Positions 8,787 to 16,831 of a stretch of 64,000 bases of DNA are shown here, piece after piece (positions within the stretch are counted from its first letter, which is position 1; each line of letters begins with the position of its first letter). The stretch comes from an uncultured Acetatifactor sp. GTDB lineage: Bacteria; Bacillota; Clostridia; Lachnospirales; Lachnospiraceae. A program made the translations under genes and the position numbers. The notes below the pieces were generated by a model. The model was given only the letters and a program-made list of their open reading frames with translations, did not search any database and was not told the DNA's origin. The stretch is from contig CAJUFI010000008.1 in NCBI GenBank assembly GCA_910585665.1, positions 1-64,000 of the forward strand. The letters run 5' to 3'.

Positions 8787-10196
8787 TTAGATATCGAACT
8801 TGAAATACCTCTTGGCATTGTAATAAGAGACATCCTTAACAATCTCGGACAGCGTATCCATATCCGCCGGGAAGCCGCCGCCCTCTACCCAGTAGCCGAT
8901 GAGGTTGCAGAGGACTCTGCGGAAATACTCATGCCTGGTGTAGGACAGGAAGCTCCTGGAATCCGTCAGCATCCCTACGAAGCCGGAGAGGTTGCCCAGG
9001 TTCGCCAGGGATATCAGCTGTTCCCGCATGCCGATTTTGTGGTCGTTGAACCACCATGCGCTGCCCTGTTGGATCTTGGCCACGGCGCTGGAGTCCTGGA
9101 AGCAGCCGATGATGGTGCCGATGGACTGGTTGTCGTTGGGGTTCAGGCTGTAAAGGATGGTCCTGGGCAGCTCGTCCGTCTTGCACAGGGCATCCAGGAA
9201 ATTCGCCATCTGGGCGGAAGGGGCGTCATTGTTGATGCAGTCGTAACCGGTGTCGGGGCCCAGTTTCTCGTACATCCGGGTATTGTTGTCCCGCTTGCAG
9301 CCGAAGTGGAGCTGCATGGCCCAGTCGAGCCTGTGGTACTCCCTGCCCACGAAGAGCATGAAAGCGGTCTTGAACTTCAGCTCCTCCTCCCTGGTGGGGG
9401 TCATGCGGTTGAGCCTCTTTAAGAAGATGGCTTCAATCTCATCATCGGTGGCGGGATAGTACATGACATATTCCAGGCCGTGATCCGACACGCAGCAGCC
9501 CATGGAGGCGAAATATTCCATCCGCTGGCGCAGGGCCTTCTTCAGCCCGGCGAAGCTGCTGATCTCCGGGATGCCTGTGACTTCGCTGAGCCGGTCCAGA
9601 TAGTTCAGGTAATCCGGCTTCTCGATGTTCATGGCCTTGTCGGGCCTCCAGGCGGGAAGGACTTTGACGCCGAAGCTGTCGTCTTCCGCAATCTTTTTGT
9701 GCCATTCCAGAGAGTCCGCAGGGTCGTCCGTGGTGCAGATCAGGGTCACGTTGCTCTGTTTGATCAGATTGCGGACGCTCATGGAGGGCTGGGCCAGCTT
9801 TTCGTTGCACAGGTTCCAAACTTCATCCGCCGTCTTCTTATTCAATACGCCGTGGTAGCCGAAATATCTCTGCAGCTCCAGATGGCTCCAGTGGAACAGA
9901 GGATTGCCGATGGACTTGCCCAGGCATTCTGCCCATTTGCAGAACTTCTCGTAGTCGGAGGCATCGCCGGTGATATATTTCTCCTCCACGCCGAAGGAAC
10001 GCATCAGGCGCCACTTGTAATGGTCGCCGCCCAGCCATACCTGGGTGATGTTGTCGAAATGCCGGTCCTCCGCGATTTCCCTGGGGTTGATATGGCAATG
10101 GTAATCCAGTATCGGTGTGTTCTCCGCGTAATCATGGAACAGCTTCTTGGCCGTCTCGGATTCCAGCAGGAAATCTTTGTCCATAAATTCGTTCAT
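8787..10196 (-). CDS. uxaC: Glucuronate/galacturonate isomerase
   Basis: Interconverts D-glucuronate and D-fructuronate, or D-galacturonate and D-tagaturonate, the first step of hexuronate breakdown. The 469 residues match the family throughout. The metal-binding DYHCHINPREIAEDRHF near residue 35 and GGDHYKWRLMRSFGV near 57 are visible. ATG 10196 is preceded by GGAGGAGAAAGAA. It follows the LacI-type regulator by 77 bases on the same strand and probably shares its message. No other uronate genes (uxaA, uxaB, uxuA) are in the window. Confidence 0.95.
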   Translation of the reverse strand: MNEFMDKDFLLESETAKKLFHDYAENTPILDYHCHINPREIAEDRHFDNITQVWLGGDHYKWRLMRSFGVEEKYITGDASDYEKFCKWAECLGKSIGNPLFHWSHLELQRYFGYHGVLNKKTADEVWNLCNEKLAQPSMSVRNLIKQSNVTLICTTDDPADSLEWHKKIAEDDSFGVKVLPAWRPDKAMNIEKPDYLNYLDRLSEVTGIPEISSFAGLKKALRQRMEYFASMGCCVSDHGLEYVMYYPATDDEIEAIFLKRLNRMTPTREEELKFKTAFMLFVGREYHRLDWAMQLHFGCKRDNNTRMYEKLGPDTGYDCINNDAPSAQMANFLDALCKTDELPRTILYSLNPNDNQSIGTIIGCFQDSSAVAKIQQGSAWWFNDHKIGMREQLISLANLGNLSGFVGMLTDSRSFLSYTRHEYFRRVLCNLIGYWVEGGGFPADMDTLSEIVKDVSYYNAKRYFKFDI

Positions 10197-10273
10197 GTTC
10201 TTTCTCCTCCATTCTTTTTGGCAGCTTTTTGGTTTATGTTGGCATATTGTGTTTGCTGAATTAAGGCTTTCTG

Positions 10274-11281
10274 TCAGCGTGTGGTGCCACGCCTGACGAT
10301 TTCGCCTGAAAAAACGGTCTTCTTGGGCATCCCGTTCCCCTCCAGCACGCCCAGCAGGGTGGAAATCAGGTGCCGGCAGAGGGTCTCCAGTTTGTTGTCG
10401 ATGCTGGTCAGTTCCGGCTCGCAGCAGCTGGTGAGCATGGTGTTATTATACCCCAAAATGGAAAAATCCTCCGGAATCCGGTAGCCCATTTTCCTGGCGT
10501 ATTTCACTGCCGCCAGGCCCAGGGTATCGTCCGCCGCAATGACCCCGTGGAAAGCCGTCCCCCTGTCGTGGACCGCCTCCAGATGGCCCACCATGGCATG
10601 GATGTCTTCCGGGGGGCCCTGATAGAACTGTATCAGCGCCTCCGAATCCAAAAGGGCCTTCTCCTCCATGGCGGCCCGGAATCCGGAAAGCTTGTGCTTT
10701 CCGCTGTAAGAGCGGGCATTGTAAAAGTACAGGATGTCGTGGACGCCGCTCTGGATCATCTGCAGGGTCGCATTGTACATGGACGTGAAGGCGTCGGAGA
10801 CGACACTGTAGACATTGGGGATGTCCAGATCCGCGTTCAGCACCATCACCGGAACCTGGGCGGCGGCCTCGGCGATGTATTGATTCTCCTGCTCTTTTTC
10901 GTAGACGAAATTGGAGCCCGCCAGGATGATGCCGTCCACTTTCTTCGTGAGCAGCAGGTTCATGGAGGCGGCCTTGGATTCCAGTCCGTAGCCGGTGCAG
11001 CACAGAAGGCTGTCGTAGCCGCTGGCCCGCAGCTTCCGCTCGATATAGTAGATCGCCTTGGCCAGGTACAGGTCGGAACTGTCCGCGCACATGATGCCGA
11101 TGGTCTTCATGGTGTTCAGCCCCAGGCCTCTGGCGAAGGCGTTGGGCTTATAGCCGCACCGCTCGATGACATCCAGCACTTTCTCCCGTGTCTTCTGGCT
11201 GACGCTGCTGCTGCCATTGAGCACGCGGGAGACTGTGGCAATGGAGACACCGGCTTTCTCGGAGATATCATAAATCGTCAT
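10274..11281 (-). CDS. LacI-family transcriptional regulator
   Basis: DNA-binding repressor that probably senses a uronate-derived sugar and controls its own operon with uxaC. The 335 residues begin with the LacI helix-turn-helix (MTIYDISEKAGVSIATVS) and hinge helix region, followed by a periplasmic-binding-protein-like effector domain (TIGIMCADSSDLYLAKAIYY, FHGVIAADDTLGLAAVKYA). The frame extends to 11371, but ATG 11281 follows GAGGAAG at 5 bases and opens with the canonical helix-turn-helix. Two cre/LacI-type palindromes flank its promoter. Confidence 0.9.
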   Translation of the reverse strand: MTIYDISEKAGVSIATVSRVLNGSSSVSQKTREKVLDVIERCGYKPNAFARGLGLNTMKTIGIMCADSSDLYLAKAIYYIERKLRASGYDSLLCCTGYGLESKAASMNLLLTKKVDGIILAGSNFVYEKEQENQYIAEAAAQVPVMVLNADLDIPNVYSVVSDAFTSMYNATLQMIQSGVHDILYFYNARSYSGKHKLSGFRAAMEEKALLDSEALIQFYQGPPEDIHAMVGHLEAVHDRGTAFHGVIAADDTLGLAAVKYARKMGYRIPEDFSILGYNNTMLTSCCEPELTSIDNKLETLCRHLISTLLGVLEGNGMPKKTVFSGEIVRRGTTR

Positions 11282-11356
11282 TGGTCTTCCTCGTTGGCAT
11301 GGTGAATCGCTGCAGATCAGGTGCCGGGTCATCTCCGGCATCCATGCCAGGCACAA

Positions 11357-11370
11357 TGTAAGTGGTTTCA
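11357..11370. promoter_or_regulatory. Cre-like operator downstream of the lacI-uxaC promoter
   Basis: TGTAAGTGGTTTCA matches the CcpA/LacI-family consensus TGWAANCGNTNWCA at all but one fixed position. It lies just downstream of the predicted transcription start, where a bound repressor would block polymerase. Confidence 0.55.
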
Positions 11371-11385
11371 AAAAGTCCTATAAGA

Positions 11386-11413
11386 ATTATAGCAAATGCA
11401 GGTTTTTTTGCAA
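11386..11413 (-). promoter_or_regulatory. Promoter of the lacI-uxaC operon
   Basis: On the minus strand TTGCAA and TATAAT are 16 bases apart, about 105 bases before ATG 11281. Confidence 0.6.
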
Positions 11414-11561
11414 GATATTTTTTTAACAAAACTCGCGCTTGCGCGCGCTTGCGTCTGCATTCGCAGCCGCGTTTTGCCCATTTGGACGTGGGGTGCTAAT
11501 CCAATGGCTCGTCTGCATTGCAATCGCACAGGTGGAAACCTTTTAGATTTAAAATAGGGAA

Positions 11562-11575
11562 TGTAAGCGCTTACA
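11562..11575. promoter_or_regulatory. Perfect cre/LacI-type palindrome
   Basis: TGTAAGCGCTTACA fits the cre consensus at every position and is part of the perfect 16-base palindrome ATGTAAGCGCTTACAT. It lies 205 bases from the second operator and about 150 bases upstream of the promoter, a layout that would permit looping. Confidence 0.65.
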
Positions 11576-11618
11576 TAGAGGCGGGAACGAGATATAAGAA
11601 AACGGGAGGAAAAGTTTA

Positions 11619-11643
11619 CCCGCACAGCGTTGTACTGTGCGGG
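11619..11643. other. Perfect 9-bp hairpin
   Basis: CCCGCACAG and CTGTGCGGG pair around CGTTGTA. There is no strong T-run on either strand, so a terminator role is doubtful. The rest of the gap 11644-11720 holds nothing recognised. Confidence 0.45.
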
Positions 11644-11720
11644 CGCATGAAATGACGCAGTGCTTTATGCACTTACAAATAAAGGACACATAGCGATACC
11701 TCGTCGTGCGGCAGTTGTTA

Positions 11721-11823
11721 GGAATTGTCGGAAAATAACTGATGCAACTTGTTTAGGAGAAAGCCCAGAAATACAACGAAAACGGCTATAAACTCGCATC
11801 AGTTATTTGTAGACAATTCCTTA
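11721..11823 (-). repeat. Palindromic element, copy 2 (MITE-like)
   Basis: Same 100-bp element as copy 1 but in the opposite orientation. Its arms are CTGATGC and GCATCAG, again perfectly paired. The flanking trinucleotide TTA occurs on both sides; on the minus strand this TAA is the stop codon of the lipoprotein gene. Confidence 0.85.
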
Positions 11824-12699
11824 CTCTACGGTACAGAAGCCGGAGCTTGCTTGTTCCTCTCTCTGGGTGCGTTCGTCAAATTCCGCTTGACTATATTTTT
11901 CAATGCCAGTCAGCGTTCCATTCCCGGAGGCGTCCAGGTGGGCAAAGTCACGGACTGTATAAATGTCGACAGTTCCGTCCGCGCTCCCCAACGTGCGGAG
12001 TGCCCCTTTGAATTTCCCGCTGGTCAGCCCCTCGCCATTGGAGGTCAGCACATCCCGGAAAAACCGAACCTTTTCACCGTTGAAGTACCACCGGTCATTT
12101 TTGATGTCATAGGTGACGCCAAACGCCTCGTATTCCTTTGCCATATCTTCAAGTTCCTTTGCAGAGGGCGGGTCACCAGCTAAGGCAGCGGCGGGAGGCG
12201 GATTTTTGATTGCCTCGATGTCACGGGCGGCAAATTCTTCCGCCGAAAACTCCTTTACACCAGTGAGCTTTCCGCCGGGGTCGAAAGAACCATCTTCGGC
12301 GCGGACAATGTTGGTGAAGTCACGGACAGCATATACATCAACCACGCCATTCTCGTTGAAAAAGTCGTTTCCAGCCTGTATCCCGTTCTCCACGGTATAG
12401 TAGTCCTCAAACCACCGTACCGCTTTCCCATTGTATGTCAGTTCGTTTTTGCTGGCATCGTATGTCAGGCCAAACTGCGCATAGGGTTTGAACAGTTCTT
12501 CATAGGAAATTTCGGCGGAGGAACCGTTGCCTTCAGCAAACGCAACGACAGTCTGCCCTGATTCCTCCGTCATCGGCAGGGAAGTCGTTCCGCGTTGAGA
12601 GGTTCCGCCTTGGGATGCTGCTGCGGTACTGCACCCGGCCAGGCATCCCACAAGCAGTACCCCTCCGAGGGCTAAGGCGAGTAGTTTCTTTGTATTCAT
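11821..12699 (-). CDS. Lipoprotein with a duplicated unknown domain
   Basis: Family not recognised. The 292 residues begin with a lipoprotein signal (lipobox LAGC, then STAAAS). Two tandem copies of a domain of about 85-90 residues follow, near residues 70-165 and 185-280. Each copy shows FGxTYD, a YNGK/FNGE turn, VRxFxD, GxVDxYxVRDF, LTG and a final S-EF-R. The protein is probably exposed on the outer face of the membrane. It lies downstream of a two-component system, and its promoter carries the same 11-bp repeats as that of the regulator. Its stop codon coincides with the boundary of a palindromic element. Confidence 0.75.
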   Translation of the reverse strand: MNTKKLLALALGGVLLVGCLAGCSTAAASQGGTSQRGTTSLPMTEESGQTVVAFAEGNGSSAEISYEELFKPYAQFGLTYDASKNELTYNGKAVRWFEDYYTVENGIQAGNDFFNENGVVDVYAVRDFTNIVRAEDGSFDPGGKLTGVKEFSAEEFAARDIEAIKNPPPAAALAGDPPSAKELEDMAKEYEAFGVTYDIKNDRWYFNGEKVRFFRDVLTSNGEGLTSGKFKGALRTLGSADGTVDIYTVRDFAHLDASGNGTLTGIEKYSQAEFDERTQREEQASSGFCTVE

Positions 12700-12744
12700 T
12701 GAAAAACACCATCCTTTCTTTGAGTGTACCTAAAGAATACCACC

Positions 12745-12788
12745 TTTTTTTGTGATACGTTTGGGATTCGTTTGTGATTTATGTGTAG
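12745..12788 (-). promoter_or_regulatory. Direct-repeat operator of the duplicated-domain lipoprotein gene
   Basis: Read on the minus strand, four units follow one another with an 11-bp period: ACTACACATAA, ATCACAAACGA, ATCCCAAACGT and ATCACAAAAAA. Eleven-bp spacing is typical of OmpR/PhoB-family regulators. A -10-like TATTCT lies just downstream, so the repeats overlap the -35 region. The same motif precedes the response regulator gene at 14905. Confidence 0.6.
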
Positions 12789-12792
12789 TTGA

Positions 12793-12822
12793 AAAGCGGC
12801 GGAGCATTCGCCCGCCGCTTTC
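12793..12822 (-). terminator. Terminator-like hairpin after the histidine kinase gene
   Basis: On the minus strand GAAAGCGGCGG pairs with CCGCCGCTTTTC around a short loop, just after the kinase stop. It probably separates the kinase message from the lipoprotein gene. Confidence 0.6.
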
Positions 12823-12831
12823 CTGCGTCTG

Positions 12832-14238
12832 TCAAATTGTAAAAGAAAACTTTACCCCGGCCTGTGTATTGCAGACCGTACATTCGCTTTCATGCTGGCG
12901 CAGTATCTCCTGCACGATATACAGTCCTAACCCGCTCCCGCCGGTTTTACGGCTTCTGGATTGCTCCACACGATAAAACGCATCAAATAATTTTGGAATA
13001 CTCTCTTCCGGGATATGTGCGCCTGTGTTTTCAACAGAAAATTCTATCTGCCCAGGTTCCATGTAGACAGAGATATAAATAGAGGCTCCATGCGGGGAAT
13101 ACTTGATTGCGTTCCCTATCAGATTTGAAAACACTTTCTCCATCAGCAGTTTGTTTCCAGCTATAAGAGCAGATGGTGGAGCATTGAGATCTATTTGTAA
13201 TTCCTTTCCCGCAATCAAATCTTCGGTTTCACTTAAATAGGATTTGATAATCTGAACACAATCCAAACAGTCTTTTTTGAAATCTGGCCCCGCAGTTTCC
13301 AATCGAGAGATTGTCAATATCTCCTGTACCATTGTTTCAAGGGTATTCGTAATTTCCAGCGATCTTGTCAAATATTTCTCATGGTCTTTGTAGGCCCCGA
13401 TGCCGAGCAGCATCCCCTCTAACTGGCCCTTTATAATGGTGACAGGTGTTTTCAGCTCATGTGAAACCGCCGAAAAGAAATTTGTGCGGGCCTGTTCTAA
13501 TTCCTTTTCATGCTCAATATCGGCTTCAAGTTTTCTGTTTGCGCTTTGCAGATCAGACAGGGCGGCTGAAAGATTGCGGGACAGCCTGTGCAGGCTTTTC
13601 CCCAGCGTTCCCAATTCATCAGTCCGTTGTTCATCAACCGTCCAATCCAACTGCAAGTCAGACATTTTTTCGGATATGCGGCTGATTTCCAGTACGGGCT
13701 TTGTAATCATATGAGAGTACAGCCAAGATACGACAAGGGCAATCGCCAATACTAATAGCAAGATAATCGGAAAAACGCGGATAAAGGATTGTTGTAGTTC
13801 CGAAATTTGTTCTGCCTCACCATAGACAACGAGAGTATAACGGTCACTGCAGTCAGAAAAAGAAAAATAGTATTGGTTTGATAAAACGGGAGAGATTTCA
13901 CCAAGGCCAGTGACTGCCGTTTGTGCGATATTCCCCTCCCATTCATTGTCAAATTCTTTTGTGGGTAATGTAATCCAATCGCCTCCGCTGTTGTACAACT
14001 CGACTGAATTGATTTCTGTATTCGCAATAAACTGGTCGAACAAGCCCCCGCTTTCTGAAAACGGCACTTGTTCCAGTTCCGCAATAAATTCTTGTGTCCG
14101 CTCATCTAAAATTATATTTAGCCTGTTAGAATAGGTCTGTGGCATCAGCCATGCCAGCAGACCGAACACTAACAGCGATACAAATAACAGCATGATTGAT
14201 GTAATTAAAAACACCTTAGCATATAGGCTGCTTTTCAT
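12832..14238 (-). CDS. Sensor histidine kinase (HAMP, HisKA, HATPase)
   Basis: Membrane sensor of the two-component pair with the regulator encoded just upstream. The 468 residues hold a first membrane helix (VFLITSIMLLFVSLLVFGLL), an extracellular part of about 130 residues, a second helix near residue 165, a HAMP segment, the phosphoacceptor AVSHELKTPVTIIKGQ and the ATP-binding NLIGNAIKYSP and GGSGLGLYIVQEIL. ATG 14238 lies inside the end of the regulator gene (23-base overlap), indicating coupled translation. The stimulus is unknown. Confidence 0.88.
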   Translation of the reverse strand: MKSSLYAKVFLITSIMLLFVSLLVFGLLAWLMPQTYSNRLNIILDERTQEFIAELEQVPFSESGGLFDQFIANTEINSVELYNSGGDWITLPTKEFDNEWEGNIAQTAVTGLGEISPVLSNQYYFSFSDCSDRYTLVVYGEAEQISELQQSFIRVFPIILLLVLAIALVVSWLYSHMITKPVLEISRISEKMSDLQLDWTVDEQRTDELGTLGKSLHRLSRNLSAALSDLQSANRKLEADIEHEKELEQARTNFFSAVSHELKTPVTIIKGQLEGMLLGIGAYKDHEKYLTRSLEITNTLETMVQEILTISRLETAGPDFKKDCLDCVQIIKSYLSETEDLIAGKELQIDLNAPPSALIAGNKLLMEKVFSNLIGNAIKYSPHGASIYISVYMEPGQIEFSVENTGAHIPEESIPKLFDAFYRVEQSRSRKTGGSGLGLYIVQEILRQHESECTVCNTQAGVKFSFTI

Positions 14239-14905
14239 TTTCTTTATCAATTTTATATCCCACCCCTCTGATTGTCTGGATAAAATCAATGCCCAGCTTT
14301 TTCCGCAAGTTTTTGATATGTGTATCAACCACGTGCTCGTCCCCATAAAAGTCATACCGCCACAGCTTATCCAAAAGATTTTGCCGCGTCAAGATACGTC
14401 CTTGATGGGTCAGCAGTTCTTTCAGCACTTCAAATTCCCGCTGGGTCAGTTCATAAGCGCTTCCGTCCACCGTGGCCGTGTAACTGTCACAATCCAAAAC
14501 AAGGTTTTGGTAAGCGATCGTTTTATTTTCATCTTCCCCCGGCCCGCCGCTCCGCCGCAGAACGGCGGCAATCTTGCGAATTAAAATCGGCATGGAGAAA
14601 GGCTTTGTAATGTAATCGTCAACCTGCAAATCCAGCCCCCGTATCTGTTCTTCTTCGCCGCTCAATGCGGTAAGCATGATGATGGGAACCTTGGAGTGTT
14701 TGCGTATTAGCTCACAGACAGCAAAACCATCAATTTTAGGGAGCATCACATCTAGCAGTACCAAATCAAACTGTGCGGTGGAAAATACGGAAAGGGCCTC
14801 CACTCCGTCATTCGCTAAAACAATGTCATAGCCCACCTCCTGCAGAAAGTTCTTTAATAATTCCTGAATATCCAAATCATCCTCGACAACTAAAATTCTT
14901 TGCAT
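14216..14905 (-). CDS. OmpR-family response regulator
   Basis: DNA-binding regulator partnered with the downstream kinase. The 229 residues comprise a receiver domain with acidic pair EDD near the start, phosphoacceptor LVLLDVMLPKIDG and a conserved lysine in DDYITKPF. A winged-helix output domain follows (LTQREFEVLKELLTHQGRIL, YDFYGDEHVVDTHIKNLRKK). ATG 14905 is preceded by CGGAGGTGGCC. The promoter carries two 11-bp repeats also found before the lipoprotein gene, which suggests autoregulation. Confidence 0.92.
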   Translation of the reverse strand: MQRILVVEDDLDIQELLKNFLQEVGYDIVLANDGVEALSVFSTAQFDLVLLDVMLPKIDGFAVCELIRKHSKVPIIMLTALSGEEEQIRGLDLQVDDYITKPFSMPILIRKIAAVLRRSGGPGEDENKTIAYQNLVLDCDSYTATVDGSAYELTQREFEVLKELLTHQGRILTRQNLLDKLWRYDFYGDEHVVDTHIKNLRKKLGIDFIQTIRGVGYKIDKENEKQPIC

Positions 14906-14935
14906 AAGGCCACCTCCGAAAAGAGCATATCATAG

Positions 14936-14957
14936 AATTTTGTGATTAGTGTGTAGT
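14936..14957 (-). promoter_or_regulatory. Direct-repeat operator of the response regulator gene
   Basis: On the minus strand ACTACACACTA and ATCACAAAATT repeat with an 11-bp period, nearly the same as two units before the lipoprotein gene. TATGAT follows as a possible -10. The rest of the gap 14958-15430 contains no gene that I recognise. Confidence 0.55.
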
Positions 14958-15430
14958 TTTCAAATTTCCTGCTGATTATACCTCTGCGCGAGCCATTCTG
15001 CAATCTTGTCAACTGAAATGAAATACTGCTAAAATATAAAATTGTACCTCGTTCTCATAGTTCGCCCCGAAATGTAAAAGTGTGGTCTCGGAAACTCCCA
15101 ACGGTCCAAAGACAGTAAACGTCGGCGCTCCTTTCCTGGTTTCTGTATCGGGGAATGTTGATGGCTGCATGAAGAAACCTTGATATTCTTCCTGCTGAGT
15201 CTCTGGAAACCTATTGGGGACGCTGCTGTTCTGGATTCTTGGTTAAGCCATAGCGGATGCTCTGAAAAACAATCATAAATAGCCGGAATAACGGTGCGCT
15301 CGAAAGAAAAAGATTCTTGAAATCTCCAGACATTGAGAGTATACTGATAACGGCAGCCAAGGGGCAGAATGACAAAGCCGCGGCAGGACAAGGACATCGG
15401 GCCCGGCTTTCAATAGCCGGCCGAGCAACT

Positions 15431-15498
15431 CGGCGACATGGCGCCAGCCGTATACATTTACCGGTGCAGTACGGTAAATTCTGGCGTTGTGTAGTATA
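15431..15498 (+). repeat. Promoter-like dispersed repeat, copy A
   Basis: Shares GGCGACA, AGCC-TATAC and an almost unbroken run ending in TGGCGTTGTGTAGTATA with 50583-50642; copy A has an extra 8 bases near its left end. It contains the inverted repeat TTTACCG / CGGTAAA and ends in a -10-like TATAGC, 30 bases before the PHP gene. Confidence 0.65.
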
Positions 15499-15527
15499 GC
15501 GAAGCATAGAAAGGTGTTGACGAAATT

Positions 15528-16406
15528 ATGATAATAGATATGTTTGGACAGACCAGGCTGAAGATGAACCTCCACCTCCACACAACCGATTCCGACGGCG
15601 GCAAGAGTCCGGAAGAAGCGGCAGCCATATACAGGGCGGCGGGTTATGACATCATTGCTATTACGGATCACTGGAAGTACACCGCCAGCGGGGAGATTGG
15701 GGGCTTAAGAATCTTTTCCGGCGCAGAATACAATATCGGCGGGCAGAACGGCGCGGACGGCGTGTTCCATATCCTGGCGCTGGGCTGCGGGCGGGAACCG
15801 GCCATCGGGCGGGATTTCCAGGCGCAGGCCATCATCGATGAAATCAGGCGGTGCCAGGGTCTGCCGGTGCTGGCTCACCCGGCCTGGTCTCTGAACAGGG
15901 TGGAGCAGCTGGACGGGCTGGAGGGGATAGAAGCGACGGAAATCTACAATTCGGTATCGGACGCAGGAGAGTCCTCCCGCCCTTATTCCGGGGAGTTCGT
16001 GGACTGCGCGGCCTGTAAGGGGCTGCAGTATCCGCTGATTGCGGATGACGATACCCATATGTATGACGGGAGTGACGAAACGCTTTCTTACATCATGCTT
16101 GCCTGCGGGCCGGAGGCTTCCGACGGGGAGATTCTGGATGCCATCCGAAGAAAGGCGTTCTATGCTTCCCAGGGGCCCGAAGTCCACATTTTCCGGGAGG
16201 GGAACCAGATTACCGTTAAATGTTCACCGGTTTCCCGGATATCCTTCTTTTCCAATTCCATCTGGGCAAGAGGACGATGTGTCCGCGGGAGCGGCCTGAC
16301 GGAAGCGGTCTGTACGGTGGCGCCTTTCGAGACCTTCATCCGCGCCGAAGTGACCGCGCCGGACGGAAAGAAGGCATGGACGAATATGATTGATTTGAGG
16401 AAATAG
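15528..16406 (+). CDS. PHP-domain metal-dependent phosphoesterase
   Basis: Predicted to hydrolyse a phosphate ester using a metal cluster; the substrate is unknown. The 292 residues show the PHP motifs in order: NLHLHTTDSDGGKSPEEA near residue 14, IIAITDHWKY near 42, LAHPAWSLNR near 115 and the late ADDDTHMYDG near 172. Start: AAAGGTG lies about 11 bases upstream of ATG 15528. A second in-frame ATG at 15540 is possible. It stands alone, downstream of a dispersed promoter-like repeat. Confidence 0.85.
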   Translation: MIIDMFGQTRLKMNLHLHTTDSDGGKSPEEAAAIYRAAGYDIIAITDHWKYTASGEIGGLRIFSGAEYNIGGQNGADGVFHILALGCGREPAIGRDFQAQAIIDEIRRCQGLPVLAHPAWSLNRVEQLDGLEGIEATEIYNSVSDAGESSRPYSGEFVDCAACKGLQYPLIADDDTHMYDGSDETLSYIMLACGPEASDGEILDAIRRKAFYASQGPEVHIFREGNQITVKCSPVSRISFFSNSIWARGRCVRGSGLTEAVCTVAPFETFIRAEVTAPDGKKAWTNMIDLRK

Positions 16407-16449
16407 AAGAGGGCGGAAAGGAAGTTCGGATAATAACACAATGACAAAA

Positions 16450-16494
16450 AGAGGGCTGCCGCAAGAGGGGGATTTCACCCAGTGCGACAGCCCT
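16450..16494 (-). terminator. Hairpin with T-run on the minus strand
   Basis: AGGGCTG-CCGCA pairs with TGCG-ACAGCCCT, and on the minus strand the stem is followed by CTTTTTG. On the plus strand there is no T-run, so its use for the PHP gene is uncertain. The remaining part of 16407-16831 is AT-richer and shows no clear gene or consensus promoter. Confidence 0.45.
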
Positions 16495-16831
16495 GTCTCG
16501 CTCATGCCCGCCAATCCCCAAGAATGAGTCCCCCAACCCCCAATCTCAAAATCCATTCCACTGAATATCGCCAGTTCGCAATCCCATGAGCCGAAACCTT
16601 TCATCTGTTGTAAGTGTAATTTCGAATCAGGTTGTGTTACCATATTATCAGCAAACGCTGAAAATCATTATCACATCGCACTGTCAGCGTAACTGCTGCC
16701 GGTGACGCCGTCTCAGGCGGTTTGTCCGCTCATCCGTGCGCCAACGATGCGGGAAACGGCGCGCGCTCTGGCAGGGCAAAGATAAGGCATCCAAATGCAT
16801 GACAACACAAAAAACAGGAGGAAAGGAACAT

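Noticed and set aside
14958..15430. Overlapping minus-strand open frames between the regulator and PHP genes
   Set aside because: No start context, no recognisable domain and mutual overlap; probably non-coding or too decayed to name.
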